NCBI RefSeq assembly: GCF_963169125.1
Contig: NC_084794.1
Location: 75,551,665-75,615,664 of the forward strand
Reading direction: 5' to 3'
DNA: 64,000 bases
DNA from: Humulus lupulus
Lineage: Eukaryota; Streptophyta; Magnoliopsida; Rosales; Cannabaceae
In this document: piece by piece, positions 44,460 through 54,572 of the stretch
How the letters are laid out: every line of letters begins with the position of its first letter
Numbering within the stretch: the stretch's first letter is position 1
Notes under the pieces: generated by a model
Told to the model about the DNA's origin: nothing
The model's input: only the letters and a program-made list of their open reading frames with translations
Database searches by the model: none
Translations under genes and position numbers: made by a program

Positions 44460-47077
44460 ATGGGACCCAGAAAGAACATGCCCAAAAAGAGCGTCGCCGG
44501 CTCGTCATCCCAGCAGGCGAGCAAGGGGAAGGAGGTGGTAGCTCAATCCCTGATCCCCCACTTTGGTCCCATCGTGGAGAAAGAGGTCGAGGTGGGACCT
44601 GACGCCTTCTTCGAGGCCGAGAGGATAGTCTCGAAGGTTACAACTCAAGGGAAGATCAACAAGATCCTGCTGTCCCATAACATCAAAATTGGGACAGGCG
44701 CTCTTGTTGCCCGACCTCCCCTTGAAGGTGAGCGAAGCTGCACATCGCTCGACGAGGAGTTCGCAGCCTGGAGCGACGAACACCTCAAGATTGGGGCCTT
44801 TCTACCTCTGGACCAATTGTTCGCGGACATCCTAAACTACGTGAAGCTGGCCCCTTTTCATCTGCCCCCGAACTCCTACCGCCTGTTAGAGGGGCTAAGG
44901 TATCTGTTCCTGAAGCACGAATGGGAGGTCCCTACATCGACGGACATTCTCTACTTTTTCTGCCTCAAAGCCAGCCCGGATCATCGGGGGCGAGGCGACA
45001 GGTTCTATTACTTGACCCGTTTTCCTAACTCTGCTGCAGTCATCGAGCTTCCCAACCACCCCAACGACTTCAAGGACCAGTTCTTTATGTCAACGGGATT
45101 TCGCAACTGCGAACACCACTTCTTCAATCATCCTCGTAAGTTCTTTCCATGCGTATTGACTTGAATACCATCGTGCAGCTATTTTTGCGTGGATTACTAA
45201 ATCGGTGACCCTCGAGGGTCAATATGAGGCCTTGGCGGGGCTCCCATCAAGCGAAAAAGACTACCACCAGCTCGTGTCTGATGAGATGATGCTAGCGTGT
45301 AAGTTCATTTCTCCGGGTCAGACCTTGGCCTTGAGGAGGCTGCGGGCCATCCCAGCAGCTCGTGAACTGGTGCCCATCCCCGAGGGGGGTGCTGCGGATG
45401 ACGACGAGTAGGACGATGAAGAAGAGGTGTCGCTCGTGCGTCAGAAGCGGGCTCTTGAGATCGCCCAGGGGGTCGACGCGGAGTGGATCCAGTCCGGGGC
45501 AGCATCCGGCCCCTCCGGCCAAGGTAACGCATACTTGTTTAAGAACTTAGACAGGGATGCCGCAGACCTACGACTTGCTAGGTTTAACCCCAACCATCTC
45601 GTACATCGTCATCAAAATGACCCAAACCATAACATAACTCTACTCTAGTGCATCGATCAACTAGTGTTGCGCCATGACATGGGCCATCCTAGGGGCACTG
45701 TAGTAGTAGAAAACACCCTGGCTTTTAGGTCAGTCTTTTTTTAGGAGTATGGGACCAACCTTAGGTCGTGGCCCTCCCTTCTAGAGGGTGTAGTTGCTCT
45801 GGGGCTTAGGCAGTATGTAGAGGAGTCCAGTCTCGAGGCGGATCGGGACCCACAGCCCCCTCTCACTCATGAAGTTATAATCTTAGACTCCCCCGTAGAA
45901 GCTCCACGGCCGGAGGTCGTGGCAATAGATTCCTCCTCTAGCTCGGAGGGTATGACCTTTTCAATACATTCTTAGATGTTTTGTGATAAAGTATTTTTAC
46001 ATGTATACTAACTCTTCCTTGTCTTTATTTCAGGCGAGGAGATGGCACAGCCCGGGGACAACGTCCTGCGATCCATTTTCCAGGGGGGGGGAGGGGGGAA
46101 CCCTCCCTCCGGGTAGTTTGGGCCATTGGTAAAGAAGCCCCGGCTGACCAAGAAAGCTCCCCTTCCCAGGACCACCTCCAAGTCTCCCGCCAAGGGGAGG
46201 GGCTAGGTCCCTCCCACCGCAGAGAAGATGCCCCCACCTCCCTCGCGACCTCTGGTCCCTACTCGGGAACTGGAGGTACCAACTGGGACCTTGCCAGCTC
46301 CGACTCTCACTGTGCACATCCCGGTCAACACTCAGGCCCTGGAGAAAATCCCTGAGGCCTTTTGAGGGACGGTTTACGAAATCGCGAGCTATACAGTGGA
46401 TAATTACTACAATGCCACCCCAAGGGACTTGCGGTTTACGAGCCCCGAGAACGTTATGGAGTCTTCACTGGGGATGACCCTCACGGTAAGTTTACTTAAT
46501 CAATGGTTCTCTTTGATTTTTCTATAACACATGTCTTATTATCTTTTGACCTTACAGGCGGCTTTGGCTCTACACCGAAGCATAGCTCGGTCCAGGGCCA
46601 GATTTGACGAGATCAGAGGTGAGTTCTAGACTGCTCAGGCCACTCTCGCGTCTGCACAACAACAAGAGTGAGATGCCAAGGCTACCCTGATGGCTGTCAT
46701 GGAAAGCGAGAAGGTCACGTAGGCCACCTTGGTCGTTGCGCAGGCTAATCTGGAGGCAAACCGGGCTAAGCTACTGGAGGTCGAGGCTACACAGGTCGCC
46801 TTGGTTGCTGAAAGGTCGAGCTTAAGGAGGCCAAGGCCGCCCTTGTGGCAGAGAGAGCATCTTCCAGCTCTTCCATGGAGGCCATGATTTATCATTGCTG
46901 GGCCTTCAACCAGGATGGCGATTTTTCCTTCCTAGCGCCAGAGGTGTGGGAGCCTTCCTCGAGAATTTTAAGGCTCGACTTCAACTAGAGGCGGCCTCTG
47001 AGACTGGGGAGACTTCCGTTGCAGGCGAGCAGGATGCTGAAGGGGTGACTTCGTCGGAGCCGCCTGGGGGGGCCTAG
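44460..47077 (+). pseudogene. Gypsy-2 antisense ORF (Transposase_28-like)
   Basis: The first exon, 44460-45134, is fully open: a basic serine-rich start (MGPRKNMPKKSVAGSSSQQ), then GAFLPLDQLFADILNYVKLA, a PFHLPPNSYRLLEGLRYLF block and TDILYFFCLK, ending at a GTAAG donor. Later exons follow from about 45170 (FAWITKSVTLEGQYEAL), 46035 and 46560, with a repetitive alanine-rich coiled-coil-like segment (46640-46870) and the final stop at 47075. Stops occur in the later exons (for example DDDE-stop at 45409). The homologous ORFs are in Gypsy-1 and Gypsy-3. It is transcribed, if at all, against gag-pol. Its function is unknown. Confidence 0.7.
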
Positions 47078-47217
47078 GACTTTTAATCCTTCTTTTTTTA
47101 TTATTTGTAATCTTCTGCCATGAGGTTTTTTCTCCTCGAGACAATTGGTTTTCCCAGATTTCACTTTAATCTATTTTGTACCTTTATTGTTGTTCATTTT
47201 CAACGCATTTGGTAAGA

Positions 47218-48060
47218 ACTTAGTTCATGTTAGTGTTTTTATTGATATCTCGTGCTTTTTAAGAAAAATATCGATCAATAAATTTAAACTAACTTCTAAG
47301 TTTTAGGGCCTGGTCATATCCAGGACATTAATTTTAAAAACTTAGTTCGCGTTAATTTTTTATTAATGTCTTGTGCTTTTTAAGAAAAACATCGATTAAT
47401 CAATTTGAATCAACTTCTAAGTTTAGGACCTGGTTGCATCCAGGACATTGATTTTGAAAAACTTAGTTCTCGTTAATTCTTTATTGATATCTCGTGCTTT
47501 TTAAGAAAAACATCGATTAATCAATTTGAATCAACTTCTAAGTTTAGGACTTGGTTGCATCCAGGACATTGATTTTGAAAAACTTAGTTCGCGTTAATTC
47601 TTTATTGATACCTCGTCCTTTTTAAGAAAAACATCGATTAATCAATTTGAATCAACTTCTAAATTTAGGACCTGGTTGCGTCCAGGACATTGATTTTGAA
47701 AAACTTAGTTCGCGTTAATTCTTTATTGATATCTCGTGCTTTTTAAGAAAAACATCAATTAATCAATTTGAATCAACTTCTAAGTTTAGGACCTGGTTGC
47801 ATCCAGGACATTGATTTTGAAAAACTTAGTTCGCGTTAATTCTTTATTGATATCTCGTGCTTTTTAAGAAAAACATCGATTAATCAATTTGAATTAACTT
47901 CTAAGTTTAGGACCTGGTTGCGTCCAGGACATTGATTTTGAAAAACTTAGTTCACATTAATTCCTTATTGATATCTCGTTGTTTTTAAGAAAAACATTGA
48001 TTAATAAATTTGAATCAACTTATAAGTCTAGGACCTAGTTGTATCCAGGATATATGCCCC
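47218..48060. repeat. 121-bp tandem repeat, 7 units, in Gypsy-2
   Basis: ACTTAGTTC starts each unit at 47218, 47340, 47461, 47582, 47703, 47824 and 47945. Units share CTCGTGCTTTTTAAGAAAAA, CATCGATTAATCAATTTGAA and GGACCTGGTTGCATCCAGGA. The middle five are nearly identical and the outer two are diverged, as in an array that grows from its centre. It lies between the antisense ORF and the integrase end. Confidence 0.9.
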
Positions 48061-48210
48061 CCAAGTAACCAGGAAAGGACCTTTCATGGTTACTTGAAAC
48101 GTGCTTTTTTTGTAACATTACATTCAAAAACATATACGATAAAACGAAAAGACTATCTCTCATTATTTAATAAAAAAAGGTGGCTTTTCTAATTAAGCCT
48201 TACAAAAGTA

Positions 48211-48951
48211 TTACTGATAATATTTCTTCAGGTGTATAGCGTTCCAAGTCCGTGGGACTACTTCTCCATTAAGTCGAGCTAGCTTAAAGGTTCCTTCTTT
48301 CACAACCTCTATTATTTGATAGGGTCCTTCCCAGTTTGGTCCCAACACTCCGTCCTTGGGATCCTCACCAGCTAAGAAGACTCTTCTGAGTACCAGGTCG
48401 CCTACGCTAAAGATGCGTTTCTTGACCTTGTAACAATAAACGTTAGTTGGGCTTATGAAGTTAGTGTGTTCCTGGTCCACTGGATTCATGGCGATCTAGT
48501 TATAGCCTGAGTACGCATCCATAAAATACATGAGCTCGTGCCCCACCGTGGCATCTACCAATTGGTCAATCCTTGGCAAAGGGAAGCAATCTTTGGGGTA
48601 GGCTTTGTTTAGATCAAAAAAGTTGATGCAAGTCTGCCAGTTCCCATTGGGCTTCGGGACCAAAACAGGATTGGCAACCCAGATCGGGTACTTTGCCTTG
48701 CGGATAAACCCGCACTTTAAGAGCCGGGCTACTTCCTCCACTAGGGCCTCAGCTCGAGTCGTGCCCAGGCGCCTTTGTTTCTGGGACTTTGCAAGTACTT
48801 TCTTATCCAAGTGGAGGGTGTGCATGATGACGCTCGGGCTGATCCCTACCATGTCTCCATGAGACCAGGCGAATACATCTAGATTTTCTTGTAGAAACCT
48901 AATCATCTCCGCCTTCCTTTCGCTACATAGGTTTCTCCCAAACTTTACCAC
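48211..48951 (-). pseudogene. Gypsy-2 RT fused in frame to the integrase C-terminus
   Basis: On the minus strand the RT begins with VFAWSHGDMVGI, then WVANPVLVPKPNGNWQTCIN, FPLPRIDQLVDA and FMDAYSGYN, a TAG where Gln is expected, then IAMNPVDQEH...YCYKV. At about 48430 it passes directly, without a frame change, into KKRIFSVGDLVLRRVF, GPNWEGPYQIIEV and VVPRTWNAIHLKKYYQ, the integrase C-terminus. The rest of RT, both RNase H domains and the integrase core are deleted. The joint lies in TACAAGGTCAAGAAACG, which could serve as microhomology. Confidence 0.85.
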
Positions 48952-49092
48952 CTTCGAGGGGTCTCACGAGTCAATACTAACCTCCTCGAGCTCTTCGATG
49001 GCCCGGAGCTCGGATCTATCTTCACCTATTCTAGGGTCGATATCATTATTTAAGATGATACTCTCCCCTCTGGCATTCTGAGGTTTTTCTTT

Positions 49093-49809
49093 CTAAGGTC
49101 TAGGTACTATTACCTGAGATTCCTCATTCCCACCCTGGATGGTCATCATCTGTTGCCCGGGTTGTGACTTTCCCTTCATGGAAATGCTATAGCATTCCCT
49201 GGCAGCGAGCTGATCGCCTCGGACCGTGCATATCCTTGTGGAAGAAGGGAATTTTACTGCGAGATGGTGGATGGAGGTTATGGCCTCAAATGCTATCAAC
49301 GTAGGCCAATCCAAAATGGCATTGTATGCGGCGGTACAATCGATGACCATGAATTCGAGGAGTTTAGAGACAGTCCAGGGTCCCTCTCCCAAGGTAATCA
49401 CCAGCTCGATTGTTCCTATTACTACCGACCCTTCTCCGGAAAATCCATATAGCATCATGGAGGTGGCTCTTAATTCGGTGACAGATAAACCCATCTTTTC
49501 CAACGTAGATTGGAACAGAAAGTTCACCGAACTCCCATTATCGACCAGTATTCTCCTAACTCTCCGGTTGGCGAGTTGGGCAGTTATGACTAGTGGATCA
49601 TTATGGGGGAACTGTGCATGACTAGCATCTTCCTCGGTAAAACTGATGGGCTGCCTCTCTAGTCGTTGTTGTTTGGGTAGGAGCCACTCTGGGACGAATT
49701 CCACTTCATTATGAGCCTTCAACTCATTGACATACCTCTTTTGGACACCTCTGCTCGTGCCGGCCAAATGGGGGCCCCCAGAGATCGTGGATGTCTCTCC
49801 TCCTATCAT
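49093..49809 (-). CDS. Gypsy-2 aspartic protease region
   Basis: An open stretch of about 238 residues on the minus strand. ISFTEEDASH and HNDPLVITAQLANRRVRRIL precede the retropepsin active-site motif LVDNGSSVNFLF (D-N-G-S instead of D-T/S-G, usual for Tat-type elements), followed by a YNAILDWPTL block (usually YNAILGRP). Protease cuts the Gag-Pol polyprotein. The ATG at 49809 is internal to a polyprotein, so it is not a true start. Gag lies upstream at higher coordinates and RT downstream; a stop separates it from RT. Confidence 0.75.
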   Translation of the reverse strand: MIGGETSTISGGPHLAGTSRGVQKRYVNELKAHNEVEFVPEWLLPKQQRLERQPISFTEEDASHAQFPHNDPLVITAQLANRRVRRILVDNGSSVNFLFQSTLEKMGLSVTELRATSMMLYGFSGEGSVVIGTIELVITLGEGPWTVSKLLEFMVIDCTAAYNAILDWPTLIAFEAITSIHHLAVKFPSSTRICTVRGDQLAARECYSISMKGKSQPGQQMMTIQGGNEESQVIVPRP

Positions 49810-52094
49810 AGGAGGAGGGGTGTCCTAGTTTATCCGGGGCCCGAGCTGATTGACCAGAGCTTCTGGAGCCGGTTGACCGGTGGGAACTTTATTCCGTGCA
49901 TATTGAGCCAAGGTTCCGGCTCTGATGAGAGTCTTGATCTCATCCTTCAAATGCCTACAATCGTCAGTGTTGTGGCCAATGTCGTTGTGGAATCAAAAAA
50001 ACTTGGAGGGGTCCCTCTTGGCCTTCTGGTGCTTCAAAGGCTCCGACTTTTTCCAGGGAAGGCGGGCAGAGTTTACTAGGAAAATGTTCTCCCTAGTGTT
50101 TGTGAGCGCAGTGTAAGTCGCGTAGACTGGCTTAAATTTTTCCACGGGTTTGTTCTTCTTGGGGCCGTGCTGGCCGCCCTCGCTACTCCCTTTTCTCTTG
50201 CCTCCACCCAATTTGGTTATTCCGTGTAACGGTTTGAGTCGTTTTCACGACATCCGTTCCCACTCCAATGGGCAGATCAGGGCTTGGCTGGTTCCCATGA
50301 CCGATGCTCGCGCCTCTTCTAGGTTTATCCATCCCTGGGCCTTGTTTAGGAATTCTTCTACGTTGCAGACACATTTTCTCTGTATCTCTTTCCATAGTCT
50401 GCCTCCAACGAGGATTCCAGTCCTCAAGGCCATAAGCTTGGAACTATCGTCTGCGTCCCTGGCTCGAGCCGCGATGTTTGTGAACCTGCTCATGTAAGCT
50501 TTCAAAGGTTCCTCGGGCTGCTGCTTCACGTTGGCAGGGTGTCGGCTTTGATGCGGGTAGCCTGAGAAGCTCAGAATGCCCTCTTGAAGTCAGCATAAAA
50601 GGTCTTCCACGAGCTAATGGACTGCTTTTTATTCTGCTTGAACCATTACCTAGCCAGCCCAGTCAAGGTGGAAGGAAATATCAAACACCTTAGCTCGGGG
50701 CCGATGTTGTGGGCCATTATCAGGGTGTTGAACATACCCAGATGATCCGATGGGTCTCTGTCTCCATCGAACTTGGACAAGTGGGACATACGGAAACCAG
50801 GTGGATACGCCGTGGCTGCTATGCTGGGGGCGAAGAGCTCGAGTTCGTCCCCCGAGTCGTACTCATCTTTTTCCTTTTCCGATAAGAGCTTCTTCATTAG
50901 CTCCTCCATCTGAGCTAGACACTCTAGGGTTTGGTACTTACTTCCTTGGTTGTTCAGGAGTTGTTCAACAGCTCCAGTTCCATGGTAAGCGTTAGGCAAG
51001 TTATTGTCCCTCCAAGCTTGAGCTTAGTTAGGGGGGACATTCCCACTGTCGCGTACTTCCGACAGACCCTCCCCTTGGTGAGCATGACTGCCATTTCTAG
51101 TCGGATCTCCTCTCCGTGAGTTGAGGCGATCTCGAAGGTCGGACCTCGGGGTGGCCCGAGGGCTTTGAGCCGAACTCAAACGATGGTGCAGGTCTTCACC
51201 GAACATACCACTTCAATGACTCCCAGTCCAGTAACTCCCGTTTGAAAAACTCGGAGCCCGCTGCTGAGGGTGAGGATCCGGGATTTCCCCGTGTGCTCGG
51301 CTGCGACGGGAAGGACCGGCAAAAGGAGGATTTCTCCTGCTGCTCCCATGAGCCAGAATGTCCCGGACTGGACAGGGAGGAGATGGGTATCTTATGGGTG
51401 ACGAGGGATGCCTAACTGGTGACGCGATCCTAGTCCCGTCAAGACGGATCAAGCTAGGTCGCGGCCGCTCCATTCTACCATTCCCCGCATCCTGCACTTG
51501 GCGGTCTGGCCGTGGTGCAGGACGGCTGGCCGGAGCGGGCTATCTTTGCGAGCCCTCCCCGGATGTCCGCGAGCTGCCTCAGGCCCTTCTGGGTGCGTTC
51601 GAGGATGAAATCGAGTTCGGAGTGGAGGTTCGGACTGATCGGTTGAATTGCTTATCGGCCCTAGGAAACTCCTCGAACACAGTTTCCAGGTGGTGGTGCG
51701 ACGTGGGAGTAGAACTCGGAGTTGAGGTTCTGACTGACCGGCTGGGCCTGGATCAGTTATCCCAGCGGGATCTATGATTCCCACTACGCCTCTTTCCGAC
51801 ATTAGCGTCGGTTGTAAGAGGGGGTAACCAGGCCAAGACCTCTTCGATTTGCTTGTTTGCTTTTGACAGCTGACTTCTTAACTGTGCGCTCTCCATCTCT
51901 ATCGCCGTGTAGAAATCTAGGTTCGGATTTGGCGGCCGGGGTGCCGAACTTCCGGTGTCGCCCTGGCCCATGTGCTGCTTTCCCGGTCGCTGTTGAACCT
52001 CGAGGTTTTATTCATTGGATATGGCGGCATGGTGGGCCTCCTGCCCATCATGTTGATCCGCTTCAATACCATGCCTCAAACGAGTAACCACCAT
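49810..52094 (-). pseudogene. gag: Gypsy-2 Gag, pseudogene
   Basis: The likely start is the ATG at 52094 (MVVTRLRHGIEADQHDGQ), with a stop soon after (ISNE-stop), then IEMESAQLRSQLSKANKQIE, the capsid-like core (HLSKFDGDRDPSDHLGMFNT, PEEPLKAYMSRFTNIAARAR, and a segment near ALRTGI) and a nucleocapsid-like FHNDIGHNTDDCRHLKDEI motif near 49960. The first zinc cysteine region there is replaced by a stop. Several frameshifts occur (for example near 50560 and 51210). Gag would form the particle. Confidence 0.75.
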
Positions 52095-52149
52095 GGTCGG
52101 GTTTTCTGCAATAGCACCAATCTAAATCCTCTCAATGAAAGTACCAAAC

Positions 52150-52927
52150 TGTTGACGCGGTTCTTCGCCAACAGATAATTATACGAATAAACAGGATGGA
52201 TTAGTGCTAAATAGTGAACCGTAATATGAAAATATTTAAATTCCAAACTGGTGAAATTAGTATTGTGGGAAGGTTATCACTCCTTTCTTTTTAGGTGGTT
52301 CGAAGGTTAAAATCCCTCTAGTCCACCAGTCAATATTATTGATCTCTCTTGAGTATTCCTTACAAAGTGTTTCTTTACAATCAGAAATGCCAACCCCTTG
52401 CAACGCCCAGGGTCTCGGTATTTATAGGGAGAGGATATCTGGGTGTTGGTAAAGGGGGTCATCCCGTGACCTTCTTACCCATCATGTCATCTCTATGACA
52501 CTTATGATTAATTCCTAAAACCTGACAATGAGGTGTTGTCTAATCAATAGGTAAGGGGAGATAATGGGCTGCATGGCCCAAACTAGTCGTGGGTGCCTGA
52601 ACATGCACGTTTATGCTGCGTGTCCGAGAATTCAAGAATGGAATTGACACGTGATGTCTGATATGTGCACGTTTACATTGCGTGGTTGACTTTACAAATA
52701 GTCGGGGATGCCAGATCTATGTCGCACGTCGAGCTTGATGTAACGCCAGCTTATGATATCCATACGGCTTACCCGTTGCCTTCGAGTATACTGCTAACTC
52801 TCTGATCAGCTCGAGCTAAAGAGGTGGAGACTCATAACAGTAGCTCCGGGTGGACGGTTTACACGTGGCGGATTGAATTATGCCCTTTTCCAGCTCGCTA
52901 ATAATTCGTGGATATTTAGGGCGTACA
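52150..52927 (-). repeat. Gypsy-2 5' LTR
   Basis: Same TGTTGACGCGG...GGCGTACA ends as 42443-43221, on the minus-strand 5' side. The next internal bases (minus strand GTTTGGTACTTTCATTGAG) are the candidate primer-binding region; I could not match them to a tRNA with certainty. Confidence 0.9.
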
Positions 52928-54499
52928 GGTTTAGACATAACAATGGAGACAAGTGTTTGTATTCCAAAACTTGTAAGGGATATGTGATCATTGTTTGCTT
53001 ATACGTGGATTACATGCTTATTCTAAGTAATAGCATGAAAGGGATAGAAGAAACGAAAAGGTTTCTATCATCAACCTTCAAGATGAAAGATCTTGGAGAA
53101 GTTGACACCATACTTGGTATCAAAGTAAAGAAACATAGTGGGGGTTTTGCGTTAAGGCAAGCCCACTATGTTGAGAAAGTATTGAACAAATTTAACCATC
53201 TCAAGGTTAAAGATGTCAATACTCCATTCGATCATAGTGTAAAACTAGAAAAGAATGAAGAAAGAGTGGTGGCTCAATTGGAGTACGCTAGTGCTATAGG
53301 GAGTCTAATAAACGTTGCCCAATGTACTAGACCTGATATAGCATTTGCGGTAAGTAAACTTAGTAGGTTTACAAGTAATCCAAGTGTGGATCACTGGAAG
53401 GCAATTGGAAGAGTCCTAGGTTATCTCAAGAAAACCAAAGGACTAAGCCTTCACTACTCCAAATTTCCTTTGATATTAGAAGGATATACTGATGCAAGTT
53501 GGATATCCAATCTTGGGGACAACTTGTCCACAACTGGTTGGGTATTTACACTTGGCGGAGGTGCAATTTCTTGGGGTTCCAAGAAACAAACCTGTATATC
53601 TCATTCCACTATGGAAGCAGAGTTCATAGCTCTAAATGCTACCGGCAAAGAGGATGAATGGTTAAGGGATCTGTTGATAGAGATTCCCCTAATCAAAGAG
53701 AATGTATCTACTATATCGATACATTGTGATAGCCAAGCAACATTGGCTAGAGCATATAGCGGAGTGTATAATGGGAAGTCTGGACATATTAGTCTAAGAC
53801 ATGGATATGTAAGAGAATTGATTCAAAGAGGAGTCATCTCAATATCCTATGTGTGAACAAGTGAAAATCTGGCGGATCCTTTCACTAAGCCACTAACGAG
53901 GGATTTAGTGGCTCCATCATCTCGAGGGATGGGACTTAAACTCCCTAAAGAGATTCACGATTGATGGTAACCTATCTTAACACTAGTTATTCAACTAGTG
54001 TTAGGTTCAATAGGTAACAACAAGTCAATCAAGTGAATATTAGTTGTAGTCAAAACAAGTCCCATCTGAGATATTAAGTACTTGTGTGTTACCCAGTGGA
54101 GGGTTAAAACCGAAAGGTTTTTTAATAGAATTCAGTCTTGTAAAGACAAGTATTTTTTGTAACAAAATACTGTAAGAAATCTACCTATATGGACCTAGGA
54201 GTGGTACCGCCTCTAATGAGAATTGGAAGTATTCTCAAGAACGTCCATGAATGGAAAGTGCACATGGCCATTAACGGTGCAAAGCGAGACATATAGGTCT
54301 CAGGTGAACATCGCAAGGGTGTGTGTGTTATCACCGATTTGTTATCATGAAAAGATGGTTCAATGCCTAGTGCAACCTAATTTTCGACAAATTTTATGAT
54401 AATTACACTATAGTAAAGTTCAAGTTGAAAAACACTTTGCTTTATGTACTAATGCAATGACTCCTATAAGAGAGAGTTCTTATTTAATCAAGTGGGGAT

Positions 54500-54572
54500 A
54501 TGTTATATTTCAAAATATAACGATTGATTAAATAAGTGTTACAATAGATAACTATTTAATCTAGTGGGGGAA
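54500..54572 (+). promoter_or_regulatory. Polypurine tract of Copia-B, with an upstream duplicate
   Basis: The active position is CTAGTGGGGGAA ending at 54572, directly before the 3' LTR. A copy, CAAGTGGGGATATGTTATATT, lies about 60 bases upstream (around 54498) and is even followed by LTR-start-like TGTTATATT. The unit TTATTTAATC(A/T)AGTGGGG is thus duplicated. Confidence 0.65.

Larger units (their letters stand above)
42443..52927 (-). mobile_element. Gypsy-2: Tat-type Gypsy element with internal pol deletion
   Basis: LTRs are at 42443-43221 and 52150-52927, with a perfect 5-bp target duplication GGTTT (42438-42442, 52928-52932). Gag-pol is on the minus strand and the antisense ORF on the plus strand, the same layout as Gypsy-1. 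RT is fused to the integrase C-terminus by a deletion. By eye the two LTRs differ at roughly 40 of 779 sites (about 5%), mostly transitions. It inserted into the RT of Copia-B. Confidence 0.9.
40345..53963 (+). pseudogene. pol: Copia-B Pol (protease, integrase, RT, RNase H), interrupted by Gypsy-2
   Basis: Protease: WWYDTCVTIHV, with DTC in place of the catalytic D-T/S-G. Integrase: HLRLSH zinc region and CETCVKAKM, first Asp in LIHSDLCELNG, second in LRSDR (followed by a TGA at 41177 where Gly is expected), Glu in GVAERKNRT. RT: KARLVAKGF, DVKTTFLNGDL, SLYGLKQAP, then YVDYML in place of YVDD. RNase [31 protein letters not shown]. Further stops lie near 41391, 41594, 41663 and 53854. Gypsy-2 splits RT between SNGF and [10 protein letters not shown]. 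Domain order is typical for Copia. Confidence 0.85.

Noticed and set aside
47218..48060. CRISPR-like regular repeats
   Set aside because: Units are contiguous 121-bp tandem copies without unique spacers, in a plant retrotransposon.
49226..49621. Plus-strand ORF of 131 residues opposite the Gypsy-2 protease
   Set aside because: Shadow of the minus-strand protease frame; no domain and no relatives at the same place in Gypsy-1.
39484..53963. Possible pararetrovirus insertion (reverse transcriptase with zinc knuckle)
   Set aside because: Flanking LTRs, target duplications, integrase and Copia domain order show an LTR retrotransposon; no movement or coat-type protein was seen.
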